The notes beneath the pieces were generated by a model. That model saw only the letters and a program-made list of their open reading frames with translations, did not search any database and was not told the origin of the DNA. A DNA stretch of 64,000 nucleotides from Osedax fenrisi (Eukaryota; Annelida; Polychaeta; Sabellida; Siboglinidae): the NCBI GenBank assembly GCA_964019155.1, contig OZ025240.1, positions 40,274,715-40,338,714 on the forward strand. The letters are read 5' to 3'. Below are positions 63,091 through 64,000 of the stretch, one piece after another (the stretch's first letter is position 1; every line of letters begins with the position of its first letter). The translations under genes were made by a program, and so were the position numbers.

Positions 63091-64000
63091 TAATCCGTTC
63101 AAAGTATTAAGATAATAGGTCTAAAGTGACTAAATTCAAACATTTGTAAATAATACTTAGTATTATAGTAGTATTATACTACTATACTAATTATAGTAAC
63201 TATACTTAATTCAACTATAGATTGTACTAATTATATCGAAATAATATTGGAATATAATGCAATTTTCTATAGTTTAATATTGATTATGAATTTCTTGTGT
63301 ATCATCATCATGATGATGATATCATTATCATATAATCATCACCACGATCATCGTGACGATGATCATTTATAATAACCATGTATACAAACTTAAAGTTTAT
63401 AGTTTATAAAGAATAGTTTTACATGAAAAGAATACTCATATAAGAATTTGTTTTTTATTAATAAAATATATTGACACTTTATACCGAATAGCACCCTCTA
63501 TAGTTGAACTAATATGTGAATTATTCAATATGAATTATAATAATTATTATTATAATTCAATAAATTCAATAATTTATTGCCTTTAATTGGCTGTAAGCAT
63601 ATGTATTTATATTCTACTAATAGTCCTTTAACAAACTTAAATATGTTTAATATATTTAGTAGTCATATATTAATTAAAATAATAACTAATCATTAGCATA
63701 ATCATTATGATAATGTAATATACAGACTATAAAATACTATAAATTATATTTTAAAGCTTTTATTATCGCTCGTATATTTTGTAATCAATTTAAACTGCTA
63801 TTAAAGATTAAATTTAAAATAAATTATTATAGAAAAAATATTAAATATGTAAAATAATATATTATATTTATAACTTTGGAAAATATTTTGAACTGTAAAC
63901 AAATTAATATAATTTATATAAAAACTCAAAAAATTTAATTTTTATTTGAATTATATATACACTGAAAATAAATAAAATCTCATTTAACAGTATCTCATGG

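Larger units (their letters stand above)
61097..64000. other. Upstream flank of the ZNF106-like gene
   Basis: The in-frame codon run upstream of the ATG at 61096 meets a TAA four codons away, but CCGACAG just before the ATG could also be a 3' splice site, so further 5' exons may lie here or beyond the window. I found none. It contains two MITEs (62337 and 62856) and a CATCATGATGATG palindromic tract near 63301-63370. Confidence 0.5.

Overview
The window is nuclear DNA from an intron-rich invertebrate animal. Background is about three-quarters A+T, with very many (TA)n tracts, whereas coding exons are much richer in G+C. The protein families (MAT1, an SLC5 sodium symporter, a ZNF106-type WD40 protein, an HMG-box protein), short multi-exon genes, tRNA-derived SINEs and non-LTR elements all fit a metazoan; I cannot name the phylum. 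Most genes are split into exons of 34-160 bp that a plain ORF scan misses, so I rebuilt them by hand from homology, reading frame and GT/AG boundaries.

Layout. (1) 482-8462, plus strand: MNAT1/MAT1, the assembly factor of the CDK-activating kinase and TFIIH, 8 exons visible, first exon off the left edge. (2) 8463-10627: convergent intergenic gap with an hAT-like MITE. (3) 35177 down to 10628, minus strand: an SLC5-type sodium-coupled solute symporter, 17-18 exons, its introns loaded with MITEs, SINEs and a LINE that is truncated but has an uninterrupted reverse transcriptase. (4) 35178-41545: intergenic, with an array of CACGTG boxes just upstream of the SLC5 start codon, a CATATG-rich tract, foldback elements and a SINE split by a MITE. 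(5) 41546-45630: two 92-93% identical intronless HMG-box genes as a divergent inverted duplication, separated by 2.8 kb holding a SINE and a Ty3/Gypsy integrase relic. (6) 45631-48109: convergent intergenic, A+T-rich, one MITE. (7) 61096 down to 48110, minus strand: a ZNF106-like nuclear protein, 14 exons in phase, with a disordered acidic N-terminal half, a WD40 propeller and C-terminal zinc finger. (8) 61097-64000: upstream flank with two MITEs.

The single-copy genes are housekeeping or transport functions with no evident shared pathway. The unusual points are: a 5' splice-site preference for T at +3 (24 of 37 inferred donors); tandem repeats growing out of splice junctions, including about 20 copies of a 30-bp unit that carries a 3' splice site; the inverted HMG-box pair; and several TA-flanked MITE families whose terminal word recurs internally and which have independently acquired near-perfect palindromes. 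All exon models are hand-made and unverified by transcripts.
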